Assembly: GCA_014802045.1 (NCBI GenBank)
Contig: JAAVDA010000012.1
Coordinates: 1 to 64,000 of the forward strand
Source: Bacteroides sp.
Lineage (GTDB): Bacteria > Bacteroidota > Bacteroidia > Bacteroidales > Muribaculaceae
DNA length: 64,000 bases
Direction: 5' to 3'
Shown: positions 16,746 to 25,813 of the stretch, in pieces
How the letters are laid out: each line of letters starts with the position of its first letter
Position numbering within the stretch: the first letter of the stretch is position 1
The notes under the pieces: model-generated
Databases searched by the model: none
The model's input: only the letters and a program-made list of their open reading frames with translations
Told to the model about the DNA's origin: nothing
Made by a program: the position numbers and the translations under genes

Positions 16746-18530
16746 TCACTTGCCTTCGAGTTTCTCCTTAAGGGCTGCGAGAGCTTCGAGATCGCCGAGG
16801 GTGGTCTTTTCGAGGGGTGTGTTGAGCATCGGAGTTTCCTCTGCCTGACGCTTGGGAGCGCGCTTGGCCTTGCGGTTTTCGTTGCGCTCTGCCTTAGCTT
16901 CATCTTCGAAGATGCGGCTGTGAGAGAGGATGATGCGCTTGCTGTCTTTGTTAAACTCAATTACCTTGAAGTTGAGCTTTTCGTCTACCTGGGCGGAGGT
17001 GCCGTCTTCCTTAACGAGGTGTTTCGGAGTGGCGAAGCCTTCCACGCCGTAGGGGAGTGCGATTACAGCGCCTTTCTCTACCATCTCTACGATTGTGCCT
17101 TCGTGAACGGAACCTACGGTGAACACAGTTTCGAATACATCCCAGGGGTTTTCTTCGAGCTGCTTGTGGCCGAGGCTCAGACGACGGTTGTCTTTGTCGA
17201 TTTCGAGTACCTGAACGTCGATGTTGGCACCGATCTGAGTGAATTCGCTGGGGTGTTTCACCTTCTTTGTCCAGGAAAGGTCGGAGATGTGGATAAGGCC
17301 GTCTACGCCCTCTTCGATTTCAACGAATACGCCGAAGTTGGTGAAATTGCGCACTTTGGCGGTGTGCTTGCTGCCGATGGGATATTTGGTTTCGATATTT
17401 TCCCAGGGATCAGCCTTGAGCTGCTTGATGCCGAGGCTCATCTTGCGGTCTTCGCGGTCGAGGTTGAGCACTACGGCTTCGATTTCGTCGCCAACCTTCA
17501 TGAAGTCTTGAGCGCTGCGGAGGTGCTGGCTCCAGGACATCTCGCTCACGTGGATAAGACCTTCGACACCGGGAGCGATTTCTACGAATGCGCCGTAGTC
17601 GGCCATAACAACAACGCGTCCCTTCACCTTGTCGCCGACCTTCATGTCGGGGTCGAGGGCATCCCAGGGATGGGGCTGGAGCTGCTTCAGACCGAGGGCA
17701 ATGCGCTTCTTCTCGTCGTCGAAGTCGAGGATAACGACGTTGAGCTTCTGGTCGAGCTGCACAACTTCTTCGGGGTGGTTCACGCGGCCCCATGAGAGGT
17801 CGGTGATGTGGATGAGACCGTCTACGCCGCCGAGGTCGATGAACACACCGTAGCTGGTGATGTTTTTGACAGTGCCTTCGAGCACCTGACCTTTTTCGAG
17901 CTTGGCGATGATTTCGCGCTTCTGCTGTTCGAGTTCGGCTTCGATGAGGGCCTTGTGGCTGACAACGACGTTTTTGAACTCCTGATTGATCTTAACGACC
18001 TTGAATTCCATGGTTTTGCCCACGAAGATGTCGTAGTCGCGGATGGGGCGAACGTCGATCTGGGAGCCGGGGAGGAATGCCTCGATACCGAACACGTCGA
18101 CAATCATGCCGCCTTTGGTGCGACACTTGATGTAGCCCTTGATGATTTCGTCTTTTTCCAGCGCCTCGTTGATGCGGTCCCATGAGCGGGCGGCGCGGGC
18201 TTTGCGGTGTGAGAGAATGAGCTGACCTTTCTTGTCTTCCTGGTTTTCGATGAATACCTCTACGGTGTCGCCGACCTTGATGTCGGGGTTGTAGCGGAAT
18301 TCGTTGACAGGAATGATACCGTCGCTCTTGTAGCCGATGTTGACCACTGCCTCACGCTTGTTGAGGGCGATGATGGTGCCTTCGATTACTTCTTTGTCTT
18401 TGACGGTGTTGAGAGACTCATCGTAGGTCTTGGTGAGTTCCTCACGCGATTTTTCGGAGTTGACGGTGCCGTTTTCGTAGGCATCCCAGTCAAAATCCTC
18501 GACTGCGGTGTTGATTACTTTTTCAGCCAT
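16746..18530 (-). CDS. rpsA: 30S ribosomal protein S1
   Basis: A 594-residue S1 with six S1 (OB-fold) RNA-binding domains, recognised by their starts: EVIEGTIIALNK, EIIKGYIKCRTKGG, QVLEGTVKNITSYGVFIDLGG, split from DKVKGRVVVMADYGAFVEI, SKHTAKVRNFTNFGVFVEI and SVHEGTIVEMVEKG. The middle four have the DGLIHISDLSW type ending. S1 docks structured mRNA on the 30S subunit, which matters in Bacteroidetes because leaders lack Shine-Dalgarno sites. The basic C-terminal tail (about 545-594) is longer than in E. coli S1 (557 aa). Strong promoter at 18607-18636. Confidence 0.96.
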   Translation of the reverse strand: MAEKVINTAVEDFDWDAYENGTVNSEKSREELTKTYDESLNTVKDKEVIEGTIIALNKREAVVNIGYKSDGIIPVNEFRYNPDIKVGDTVEVFIENQEDKKGQLILSHRKARAARSWDRINEALEKDEIIKGYIKCRTKGGMIVDVFGIEAFLPGSQIDVRPIRDYDIFVGKTMEFKVVKINQEFKNVVVSHKALIEAELEQQKREIIAKLEKGQVLEGTVKNITSYGVFIDLGGVDGLIHITDLSWGRVNHPEEVVQLDQKLNVVILDFDDEKKRIALGLKQLQPHPWDALDPDMKVGDKVKGRVVVMADYGAFVEIAPGVEGLIHVSEMSWSQHLRSAQDFMKVGDEIEAVVLNLDREDRKMSLGIKQLKADPWENIETKYPIGSKHTAKVRNFTNFGVFVEIEEGVDGLIHISDLSWTKKVKHPSEFTQIGANIDVQVLEIDKDNRRLSLGHKQLEENPWDVFETVFTVGSVHEGTIVEMVEKGAVIALPYGVEGFATPKHLVKEDGTSAQVDEKLNFKVIEFNKDSKRIILSHSRIFEDEAKAERNENRKAKRAPKRQAEETPMLNTPLEKTTLGDLEALAALKEKLEGK

Positions 18531-18606
18531 TTAATAAGTTAATAAATAAGAGTTTGGTTGCAGTTAATAAGTGAGACTTTATGTATAGTGTGTACTTATT
18601 GCGGGG

Positions 18607-18636
18607 CAAAGGTAAGAATTTTTTCCGACACGGCAA
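18607..18636 (-). promoter_or_regulatory. promoter of rpsA
   Basis: Minus strand: TTG (18636-18634), 19 bases, TACCTTTG (18614-18607). The leader is about 70 bases long. Confidence 0.7.
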
Positions 18637-18693
18637 GCGCCACGCGCATTTTATTCACTTTCAGACGAAAAAACCTTTTTTTTACGCCGGCGT

Positions 18694-18738
18694 AAAAAGC
18701 ACCCGGCCCGTTAACCGCTGTGCGGATATCGGGCCGGG
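18694..18738 (-). terminator. terminator of secDF
   Basis: Minus strand: CCCGGCCCG (18738-18730) pairs with CGGGCCGGG (18710-18702), then GCTTTTT. Confidence 0.8.
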
Positions 18739-18762
18739 ATGAGTGGTTATGGCTTTATGGGA

Positions 18763-21642
18763 TTATTTCTTGTGACGGCGGGTCTCGGTGAGGTAAGCCA
18801 CCGGAGCTGCCACATAGATTGTGGCGAGGGTGCCGATAATCACACCGAAAATCATCGCGAAGGTGAACGAACGGATGGCATCGCCGCCGAGGATGAAGAT
18901 GCAGAGGAGCACCAGGAGGGTCGAGGCGGAGGTCATCACCGTACGTCCGAGGGTTGAGTTGATAGATTCGTTGATTGTGGTGAAGAAGTTTTGCTTGGGA
19001 TAGAGCCCTACATTCTCACGCACGCGGTCAAACACTACCACGGTGTCGTTGATCTGATAACCGATCACGGTAAGGATGGCGGCGATAAACGACTGGTCAA
19101 TCTCCATCGCAAACGGGAAGCGGGCATAGAACAGCGAGTAGAAGCCCACGATTGTGAAGGCGGTGAAGGCCACGGCAGCAAGAGCGCCGAGCGAGAAAGC
19201 GATGTTGCGGAAGCGGATGAGGATGTAGAGGAACATGGCGATGAGCGAGAGGATAACGGCTATCACCGCATCGGTGCGCATGTCGTTGGCCACGGTCGGA
19301 CCTACTTTCTGCGAGCTCATGATTCCGATGTTCTCGTTGGTGGTCGAGAAGTCGGTCATCGACATATCGCCGATTTCAGACTTAAGGCCTTTGTAGAGGA
19401 TTTCGGTAATCTCGTTGTCGATGTTCTCATCGTCAGATGCAATCTTGTAGTTGGTGGAGATGCGCACCTTGGTGTCGTCGTCGATGGTGATTACTGACAC
19501 CTGCGCACCCTCAAACAGAGGAGCAAGCTGAGCCTGGAGCTCATGGGTCTTCACAGGATGGTCGAACTGAACTACGTAGTTGCGGCCGCCGGAGAAGTCG
19601 ATGCCCTGGTTGAGGCCGCGCAGGCAGAAGCTCACGAGCATGATGAGGATTACCACGCCCACTGTGATGAAGCTCTTGCGGCGTGTGCCGAGGAAGTCGA
19701 AGTGGGTGTTGGTAAACATCTTGCGAGAGAGCGGTGTGGTGAAGGTGAGAGCCTGGAAGGTCTTGGTCTTCTCGAAGATGATAAACACGAGGCGGGTAAG
19801 ATATACCGCTGTGAAGAATGAGCAGATAATACCGATGATGAGGGTGGTGGCGAAGCCTTTGATGGGGCCTGTGCCGAAGAGGAGCAGAATCACACCTGTG
19901 ATGATAGATGTGAGGTTGGAGTCGAAGATGGCGGAGAAGGCGTTGGAATAGCCGTCGGCGATAGCCATACGAGTGCTCTTGCCGGCGCGGAGCTCTTCTT
20001 TTGTGCGCTCGAAGATGAGCACATTGGCGTCGACAGCCATACCGAGCGCGAGCACGATACCGGCGATACCCGACAGGGTAAGCACGGCCTGGAATGAGGC
20101 AAGGATGCCGAATGTGAAGAAGATGTTGAATATCAGGCCGAGGTTGGCGATGAGTCCGGGAATCACACCATAGAAAGCCATCATGAAAATCATCAGGAGC
20201 AGGAGTGCCACCACAAACGACATGAAGCCGTCTTCGATAGCCTGCTGACCGAGCGACGGGCCAATCACGGTGTCGGAAATGATGTCGACCTTAGCGGCCA
20301 TCTTACCGCTCTTGAGCACGTTTGCAAGGTCTTTAGCCTCGTCGGTGGTGAAATTGCCGGTGATCGATGAGCGGCCACCTTCAATCACAGAGTTGACACG
20401 GGGGGCGGAATAAACCTGGCCGTCGAGCACGATAGCTACCTGCTTTTCGATGTTGGCAGCCGTTATGCGCGCCCACTGACGGGCTGCATCCGGCTTCATG
20501 TTCATCGACACATAGTTGCCGCCCTGCATATTGTCAAAATCGCTTGTGGCCGAAGTGACAACATCGCCACTGAGAGCGGGCTTGCCGTTGGCTGTCTTAA
20601 GAGCCACGAGGGTGTAGAGGTCGATGCGACGTTTTGCGCCGGTGGAATCGGTAGTCTCGACAGTCTCAGGCTTCACTTCCCATGCCAGACGCAGATTGGA
20701 GGGGAGGATGCGTTTTGCAGCCGGAGAAGCCACGATAGAGTCGATTGCGGCGCGGTTGGCAGCCGAAGTGGCGCCCACCACGATAGCGTTGTAGGGGTTG
20801 CCCACCTGCAGGAAGTAGTCGAAGAGGCCACGGCCATTGCCGGTGGTGTCGCGACGGGTGGTGTTGTCGAGTTCGGAAAGTGAATTCTGGAAATCGGCGA
20901 GCGGCATGGTCTCGTAGAATTCGAGGTTGGCCGACGATTTCAGAAGCTCACGCACACGGTCGTGTTCCTTCACGCCGGGGAGTTCAAGCAGAATCTGACC
21001 GTCTTTTTCGAGCTCCTGGATGTTGGGCGACACAACGCCAAACTGGTCAATACGCGAACGGAGCACATTGGTAGAGCTGCTCACGCGGTCTTTCACCTCC
21101 TGCTTGAGAGCGCGCTCAACAGCTTCGGGAGAATCGCCGCGTTTCACCTGGTCCTTAAACACGACTGAAAGGTCGCCCTGAGGATCAAGAGCCTTATACT
21201 GGCGGCAGAAAAGGGCCACATAGTCGTTGCTCTTTGTGGCCTTGGCTATTGAGTCGGTCTGATGAATAGCCTGCTCGAAATAGGGATTGCCGTCGGCGCT
21301 GGCCATGGAGCGCAGAATATCGGGCACGGACACCTGAAGGGTTACGTTCATACCCCCCTTGAGGTCAAGACCCAGCCCTACGCCGAGCTTCTGCACCTCA
21401 TTATAGGTGTAACCGAGATATACTTTCTCTTTTGAAATAGAGTCAATGTAGCTCTTATAAGCCATTCGATAGGCTTCGGAGCCGTTGCCGGCTTCTCCGG
21501 CCAAGGCGGCCGCATAAGCCTCGGCCTTCTTCTCGTGATGGTTGGTCACGAGGGTAAAGGAGATGTAGAACAGGCAGATAAGTATCAGAAATACAGCTAT
21601 CACACCTGCCACAACGCTTCCTAATTTTCCTTTGCTTTGCAT
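18763..21642 (-). CDS. secDF: protein translocase subunit SecDF (fused)
   Basis: A 959-residue inner-membrane fusion of SecD and SecF, which uses the proton gradient to assist late steps of Sec export. SecD half: first TM (about 10-30), the GVGLGLDLKGGMNVTLQV motif, a long periplasmic domain, then a TM bundle with GMAVDANVLIFERTKEE (about 555). SecF half: LNQGIDFSGGRNYVVQFD (about 685) and NDTVVVFDRVREN (about 875). The fusion is standard in Bacteroidetes. Monocistronic, with its own -7 box at 21698-21705. Confidence 0.96.
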   Translation of the reverse strand: MQSKGKLGSVVAGVIAVFLILICLFYISFTLVTNHHEKKAEAYAAALAGEAGNGSEAYRMAYKSYIDSISKEKVYLGYTYNEVQKLGVGLGLDLKGGMNVTLQVSVPDILRSMASADGNPYFEQAIHQTDSIAKATKSNDYVALFCRQYKALDPQGDLSVVFKDQVKRGDSPEAVERALKQEVKDRVSSSTNVLRSRIDQFGVVSPNIQELEKDGQILLELPGVKEHDRVRELLKSSANLEFYETMPLADFQNSLSELDNTTRRDTTGNGRGLFDYFLQVGNPYNAIVVGATSAANRAAIDSIVASPAAKRILPSNLRLAWEVKPETVETTDSTGAKRRIDLYTLVALKTANGKPALSGDVVTSATSDFDNMQGGNYVSMNMKPDAARQWARITAANIEKQVAIVLDGQVYSAPRVNSVIEGGRSSITGNFTTDEAKDLANVLKSGKMAAKVDIISDTVIGPSLGQQAIEDGFMSFVVALLLLMIFMMAFYGVIPGLIANLGLIFNIFFTFGILASFQAVLTLSGIAGIVLALGMAVDANVLIFERTKEELRAGKSTRMAIADGYSNAFSAIFDSNLTSIITGVILLLFGTGPIKGFATTLIIGIICSFFTAVYLTRLVFIIFEKTKTFQALTFTTPLSRKMFTNTHFDFLGTRRKSFITVGVVILIMLVSFCLRGLNQGIDFSGGRNYVVQFDHPVKTHELQAQLAPLFEGAQVSVITIDDDTKVRISTNYKIASDDENIDNEITEILYKGLKSEIGDMSMTDFSTTNENIGIMSSQKVGPTVANDMRTDAVIAVILSLIAMFLYILIRFRNIAFSLGALAAVAFTAFTIVGFYSLFYARFPFAMEIDQSFIAAILTVIGYQINDTVVVFDRVRENVGLYPKQNFFTTINESINSTLGRTVMTSASTLLVLLCIFILGGDAIRSFTFAMIFGVIIGTLATIYVAAPVAYLTETRRHKK

Positions 21643-21697
21643 GTGGTAATTAAAAAACTATGTTAATTGAATGATTGAATTATCAATTTTCAGCCCG

Positions 21698-21705
21698 CAA
21701 ATATA
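21698..21705 (-). promoter_or_regulatory. -7 box of secDF
   Basis: TATATTTG on the minus strand, about 56 bases before the secDF ATG at 21642. It lies downstream of the terminator of the candidate RNA, so secDF and that RNA are separate transcripts. Confidence 0.55.
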
Positions 21706-21879
21706 CGATAATTAATTGAAAACAGAAAATGTAGCGCCGAAAATGCCATAATATTGCAATATTCACAGCTGTCCGCACCGGGAACTGTTTGCTTCAATAG
21801 CGGCAGCGGGGTGGGATGGTGTGGTGCGGGTCTTGTGGCCGATATGCTCTCCGACGGTGGGGCGGGATGGTAATAAAAT

Positions 21880-21911
21880 GGAGGTGCGCAACTTCACAGC
21901 TGCGCACCTCC
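21880..21911 (-). terminator. terminator of the candidate RNA
   Basis: GGAGGTGCGCA (21880-21890) pairs perfectly with TGCGCACCTCC (21901-21911). Read leftwards, it is followed by ATTTTATTA. Confidence 0.7.
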
Positions 21912-21923
21912 CTCATAACCAAA

Positions 21924-21949
21924 ATTCAAGTATAATTCAAGTATAATTC
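21924..21949. repeat. 11-bp tandem repeat in the RNA's 3' part
   Basis: ATTCAAGTATA occurs twice in tandem (21924-21934 and 21935-21945) plus a partial ATTC. The first copy contributes to the closing stem of the candidate RNA; the second could offer an alternative pairing register. Confidence 0.6.
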
Positions 21950-22095
21950 TTTTTACGACCGCTTGCGTGCGCGTTGTGGCACGGCTTACAGCTTGCCGCC
22001 GGAGTTTGGTCAGATGGCAACAAGCAAGGAGTGTCAAAAAAACGTTCTCAATGCATTCAACCTGTCAGTTTGCCATGTGATTGATTCCGGTTTTA

Positions 22096-22126
22096 CAAAG
22101 GTAGAGACATTTTTTAATATATCAAA
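22096..22126 (-). promoter_or_regulatory. strong promoter of the candidate RNA
   Basis: Minus strand: TTTG (22126-22123), exactly 19 bases, TACCTTTG (22103-22096). No coding region follows before the terminator at 21911-21880. Confidence 0.75.
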
Positions 22127-22197
22127 GAAAATCCGAGATTTTTTTTATTTTTTCTGTTGAAATGGTCGATATTCGCCCTCACATCGGGAAAAATGCG

Positions 22198-22205
22198 TAA
22201 CTTTG
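22198..22205 (+). promoter_or_regulatory. -7 box of rlmN
   Basis: TAACTTTG. It lies inside the longest possible reading frame (from 22157), so transcription starts downstream of that frame's first ATG. This selects 22223 as the real start of rlmN. Confidence 0.65.
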
Positions 22206-22222
22206 CGTTAAAATTTAACAAT

Positions 22223-23254
22223 ATGTCACACACACCTCTGATAGGAATGACTCTCGATGAGCTCGGTGCAGTGGCCGCCGAATGTGGCATGCCTCGGTTT
22301 GCCGCGCGGCAGATGGCACGGTGGCTTTATGAGAAGCGGGTCACCTCTATCGATGCGATGACCGATATTTCTGCAAAGGCACGTGCGACCCTGTCTTCGC
22401 GTTATGAAGTGGGTCGCGAGAAACCTCTGGAGTGTGTTCGCTCTACCGACGGCACCGCAAAATATCTGTTTCGCGGTTCGCAGGGGCGCAATGTGGAGGC
22501 AGTGATGATTCCGGACCGCGACCGGGCCACCCTTTGCGTGAGCTCGCAGGCCGGCTGCCGCATGGGTTGCCGTTTTTGTATGACCGGCAAGCAGGGCTTT
22601 CACGGTCAGCTCACCTCTGCCCAGATTATGAACCAGATTCTTTCGGTTGACGAATCTGCCGACCTTACTAATATTGTGTTTATGGGCATGGGCGAGCCGC
22701 TCGACAATCTTCAGGAGCTGCTCAAGGCGCTTGAAATCATCACCGCGCCGTGGGGCATGGCCTGGAGTCCGAAGCGTGTCACCGTGTCGACTGTGGGGCG
22801 CATTGACGAGCTGCGAACACTGCTCACCGCCACAAAGGTGCATATAGCCCTGAGTGTCCATAATCCCTATTCCGCCGACCGTCTCGACATAATGCCGGCT
22901 CAGAAAGCATGGCCTGTAGATAAGGTGATAGGTCTGATAAGGGAGTTTGATTTCTCACATCAGAGACGTTTTTCGGTAGAATATATAATGTGGCGCGGCA
23001 AAAACGACAGTCCGGCTCATGCCGATGCTCTGGCCCGGCTGCTCAAGGGCACTTCGGCGAGAGTGAATCTCATACGATTTCATGCGATTCCCGGCTTCGA
23101 GGGGCGCACAGCCGATGAGAAGACCATGACCGATTTTCGCGATCGGCTCAACAGTCTGGGGCTCACTGCCACAATCCGCGCATCGCGTGGCGAGGATATT
23201 TTCGCCGCCTGCGGCATGCTTGCCGGGCGAGATGCCTCGGCTCAGTCAAATTGA
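22223..23254 (+). CDS. rlmN: dual-specificity RNA methyltransferase RlmN
   Basis: A 343-residue radical SAM enzyme that methylates C2 of A2503 in 23S rRNA and A37 of some tRNAs. The iron-sulfur cluster motif is Cys112-x3-Cys116-x2-Cys119 (GCRMGCRFCMTG). Also visible are the SAM-binding FMGMGEPLDN and the VTVSTVG and HNP segments. The start at 22223 (MSHTPLIGM) was chosen because the promoter box overlaps the upstream 66 bases of the open frame. It is followed after 28 bases by a transporter gene. Confidence 0.95.
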   Translation: MSHTPLIGMTLDELGAVAAECGMPRFAARQMARWLYEKRVTSIDAMTDISAKARATLSSRYEVGREKPLECVRSTDGTAKYLFRGSQGRNVEAVMIPDRDRATLCVSSQAGCRMGCRFCMTGKQGFHGQLTSAQIMNQILSVDESADLTNIVFMGMGEPLDNLQELLKALEIITAPWGMAWSPKRVTVSTVGRIDELRTLLTATKVHIALSVHNPYSADRLDIMPAQKAWPVDKVIGLIREFDFSHQRRFSVEYIMWRGKNDSPAHADALARLLKGTSARVNLIRFHAIPGFEGRTADEKTMTDFRDRLNSLGLTATIRASRGEDIFAACGMLAGRDASAQSN

Positions 23255-23282
23255 TTTAGATAAGTCATGGAAATTTCCGCTT

Positions 23283-24944
23283 ATGGAATGGTTTGAATCT
23301 GTATTGTTCGTTCATTCTCCTGTTCAGGCCGTGGTTGTGCTCTCGGTTATTATAGCCGTGGGTCTCGGGCTGGGCAAGATTCATGTGGCCGGCATATCGC
23401 TCGGTGTCACATGGGTGTTTTTTGCCGGAATCATGGCCGGACATTTCGGTCTGTCGATAGATCCGGCGATGCTCTCCTATGCGGAGAGTTTCGGGCTTGT
23501 GCTGTTTGTCTATGAGCTCGGGCTCAAGGTGGGGCCGGGATTTTTCAGTTCGTTCCGCAAAGGGGGAGTGCGTCTGAATCTTCTGGGCCTCTGCGTGGTG
23601 CTTATCGGCACTCTCATGGCTGTTCTGCTGGCCGGATTGTGCAAGGTGAGCATGGCCGATATGGTGGGTATTCTTTCGGGTGCCACCACCAATACTCCCG
23701 CTCTCGGTGCGGCCCAGCAGGCTCTTCAGCAGCTCGGCGTGTCGGCGAGCGGAGCGGCGCTGAGCTGTGCGGTGACCTATCCACTCGGTGTGGTCGGAGT
23801 GATTCTGGCCATAATCGTGGTGAGAAAGCTATTTGTGAAGTCAAGCGACCTCTATGCCGGCGATCATGATGATGCGAACCGCACCTATATTGCGGCCTTC
23901 CAGATTCATAATCCGGCCGTGTTCGGCATGCCTGTGCGCAATGCAGCCTCGCTCATACAGCCTAAATTCGTTATCTCGCGTCTCTGGCGTGCGGGTCAGG
24001 TGAGCATTCCCACATCAGACACCGTGCTGCTCGAAGGCGACCGCCTTCTGGTGGTCACTACCGAGAAAGATGTGCCGGCTCTGACGGTGCTGTTCGGCGA
24101 GCAGGAGCAGACCGACTGGAATGCCGACGATATAGACTGGAATGCCATTGACTCATCGCTCATCTCGCGCCATATTATAGTGAGCCGACCGGAATTCAAC
24201 GGCAAGCGTCTCGGCTCCCTGCGTCTGCGCAACAGCTACGGCATCAATATCTCCCGTGTGCTCCGCGCGGGTGTGACACTGCTGGCCACCCCCGGGCTGG
24301 TGCTTCAGCTCGGCGACCGTCTGACGGTGGTGGGCGAGGCAAAGGCTGTGGAAAATGTGGCCCGTCTGCTCGGCAACACCTCCGCCGCGCTCAAAGACCC
24401 CAATCTGGCGGCCATTTTCGTGGGGATAGTGCTTGGTCTGCTGCTCGGATCGGTGCCGCTCATGGTGCCCGGAGTGTCTACTCCGGTGAAGCTCGGTCTG
24501 GCCGGCGGCCCGATAATAGTGGGCATACTGATGGGGCGCTTCGGCCCATATTGCCATATGGTCACTTACACAACCCGCTCGGCCAATCTGATGCTGCGCG
24601 GCATAGGCCTCTCGCTCTATCTGGCCTGTCTGGGTCTTGATGCGGGAGCTCATTTCCTCGACACCATACTCCGCGCCGACGGTCTCACATGGATCGGACT
24701 GGGATTTGTGATCACCTTCGTGCCGGTGGTGATGATGGCATGGGTGGCCATGCGATGGAGCCGGCTTGATTTCGGTTCGGCCTGCGGAATGCTCTGCGGA
24801 GCCATGGCCAATCCGATGGCGCTCGACTATGCCAACGCCACTATAGCCGGCGACAATCCGGCCGTGGGCTATGCCACGGTCTATCCTCTGGCCATGTTCA
24901 GCAGAGTGGTGATAGCCCAGCTTCTTGTGCTGATTTTCGTGTGA
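23283..24944 (+). CDS. YidE/AspT-type transporter with two RCK_C domains
   Basis: A 553-residue inner-membrane protein of the aspartate:alanine exchanger family. Order: N-terminal membrane half (about 1-195, with GILSGATTNTPALGAAQQ), two cytosolic TrkA-C/RCK_C regulatory domains (about 210-385, with the strand pattern GDRLLVV and GDRLTVVGE), and C-terminal membrane half (about 395-553, with CGMLCGAMANPMALDYA). The twin substrate motifs GATTNTPAL and GAMANPMAL are diagnostic. The substrate is unknown. The start is placed at 23283; the open frame begins earlier, but that stretch overlaps rlmN. Confidence 0.88.
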   Translation: MEWFESVLFVHSPVQAVVVLSVIIAVGLGLGKIHVAGISLGVTWVFFAGIMAGHFGLSIDPAMLSYAESFGLVLFVYELGLKVGPGFFSSFRKGGVRLNLLGLCVVLIGTLMAVLLAGLCKVSMADMVGILSGATTNTPALGAAQQALQQLGVSASGAALSCAVTYPLGVVGVILAIIVVRKLFVKSSDLYAGDHDDANRTYIAAFQIHNPAVFGMPVRNAASLIQPKFVISRLWRAGQVSIPTSDTVLLEGDRLLVVTTEKDVPALTVLFGEQEQTDWNADDIDWNAIDSSLISRHIIVSRPEFNGKRLGSLRLRNSYGINISRVLRAGVTLLATPGLVLQLGDRLTVVGEAKAVENVARLLGNTSAALKDPNLAAIFVGIVLGLLLGSVPLMVPGVSTPVKLGLAGGPIIVGILMGRFGPYCHMVTYTTRSANLMLRGIGLSLYLACLGLDAGAHFLDTILRADGLTWIGLGFVITFVPVVMMAWVAMRWSRLDFGSACGMLCGAMANPMALDYANATIAGDNPAVGYATVYPLAMFSRVVIAQLLVLIFV

Positions 24945-24979
24945 GATTGTTATAATGTCTATATAAGGAAAGTCCCGAT

Positions 24980-25813
24980 ATGGAATCCAGATTGCCGAAA
25001 GACCTCATAACCCAACCCGAACTATGGCGCTGTGTGCTCCATGTCACCCCCTCACGACTCAATGTGGCCGTTGTGCCCCCGGTGGCTCAGGAGGAGATGG
25101 TGGCGGCATCGGTAGTGCTCAACCCCGACGCTCCCACGCAACTGAAAGGGCTTGAAGATGCGGTCTACGACAATCCGCTGCTCCTCTCTGATTTCCGTTC
25201 GGTGCATTGCCTGGTCGAGACGCCGCTATGTGCGGTGGTGCCGGCTCCGCTTGCCACCGGTCCAACCGCTCCGATGCTGCTGGCCCGGGCTGCCGGGATT
25301 GATGCTGATTCAGACCTGACGGTAAATTCCGGCGAATTTGGCGGGGCTGCTATATTATATAAGGTGTCGGAGGCTCTCGAAGCCTTCTTGCGGCGCACAT
25401 TTTTCGGAGTCACTATTTCCAATCCTCTCGAAGAGATAGGTCAGGCCGCAGTGGCTCTGTCGCCCCGACCTGATTCGGCTCCTGCGATGCTTGCTGTGGC
25501 CGACACCGCCGCCTCCATAACCCTTGCGGCCGCGCAGGGCGGCAATCTGCTCATGCTGAATACTTTTTCGGTGAGTCATCCTGCCGATGCAGCATACTAT
25601 CTTCTCGCATCGCGATCCATTCTCTCCCTCTCTCCCACTGACGGCACGGTGCGTTTTGCCGGCCACGCTCCGCTCGCACGCACAGTGGCCAATATCGTCA
25701 GTCCTTATCTCCAGAGTGTGGAATTTGTCACCACTCCGCCCGAACTCTGCGGCTATGGCCGCGAGGCCGCGCGGCTCACATATCCTCTAACCCGCTATCT
25801 GCTGAAACTATGA
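24980..25813 (+). CDS. DUF3822 family protein
   Basis: A 277-residue protein matching the Bacteroidetes DUF3822 family in size, in the N-terminal LHVTPSRLNVAVV strand pair and in its position immediately before rsmD. The fold pattern suggests an actin-like ATPase (ASKHA) relative, but no clear phosphate loops are seen. Function unknown. Its stop overlaps the rsmD start by 4 bases, so the two are translationally coupled. Confidence 0.75.
   Translation: MESRLPKDLITQPELWRCVLHVTPSRLNVAVVPPVAQEEMVAASVVLNPDAPTQLKGLEDAVYDNPLLLSDFRSVHCLVETPLCAVVPAPLATGPTAPMLLARAAGIDADSDLTVNSGEFGGAAILYKVSEALEAFLRRTFFGVTISNPLEEIGQAAVALSPRPDSAPAMLAVADTAASITLAAAQGGNLLMLNTFSVSHPADAAYYLLASRSILSLSPTDGTVRFAGHAPLARTVANIVSPYLQSVEFVTTPPELCGYGREAARLTYPLTRYLLKL

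Larger units (their letters stand above)
21871..22090 (-). ncRNA. candidate structured non-coding RNA (about 220 nt, possibly 6S-like)
   Basis: This is a non-coding stretch with a complete minus-strand transcription unit: an ideal promoter (22096-22126) and an 11-bp terminator hairpin (21911-21880) followed by ATTTTATT. The predicted RNA folds: its 5' end (complement of 22081-22092) pairs with the complement of 21917-21929 over 12 bp with one bulge. An inner hairpin pairs the complement of 22016-22024 with that of 21992-22000 over 9 bp around a 15-nt loop. A long rod with paired ends is the general form of 6S RNA; Bacteroidales-specific RNA families are another option. No ORF of note lies inside. 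Identity is inferred; existence is fairly well supported by the signals. Confidence 0.6.

Noticed and set aside
21963-22160. A 65-codon plus-strand frame within the rlmN/secDF gap.
   Set aside because: No promoter box fits it, and the stretch is better explained by the minus-strand structured RNA.
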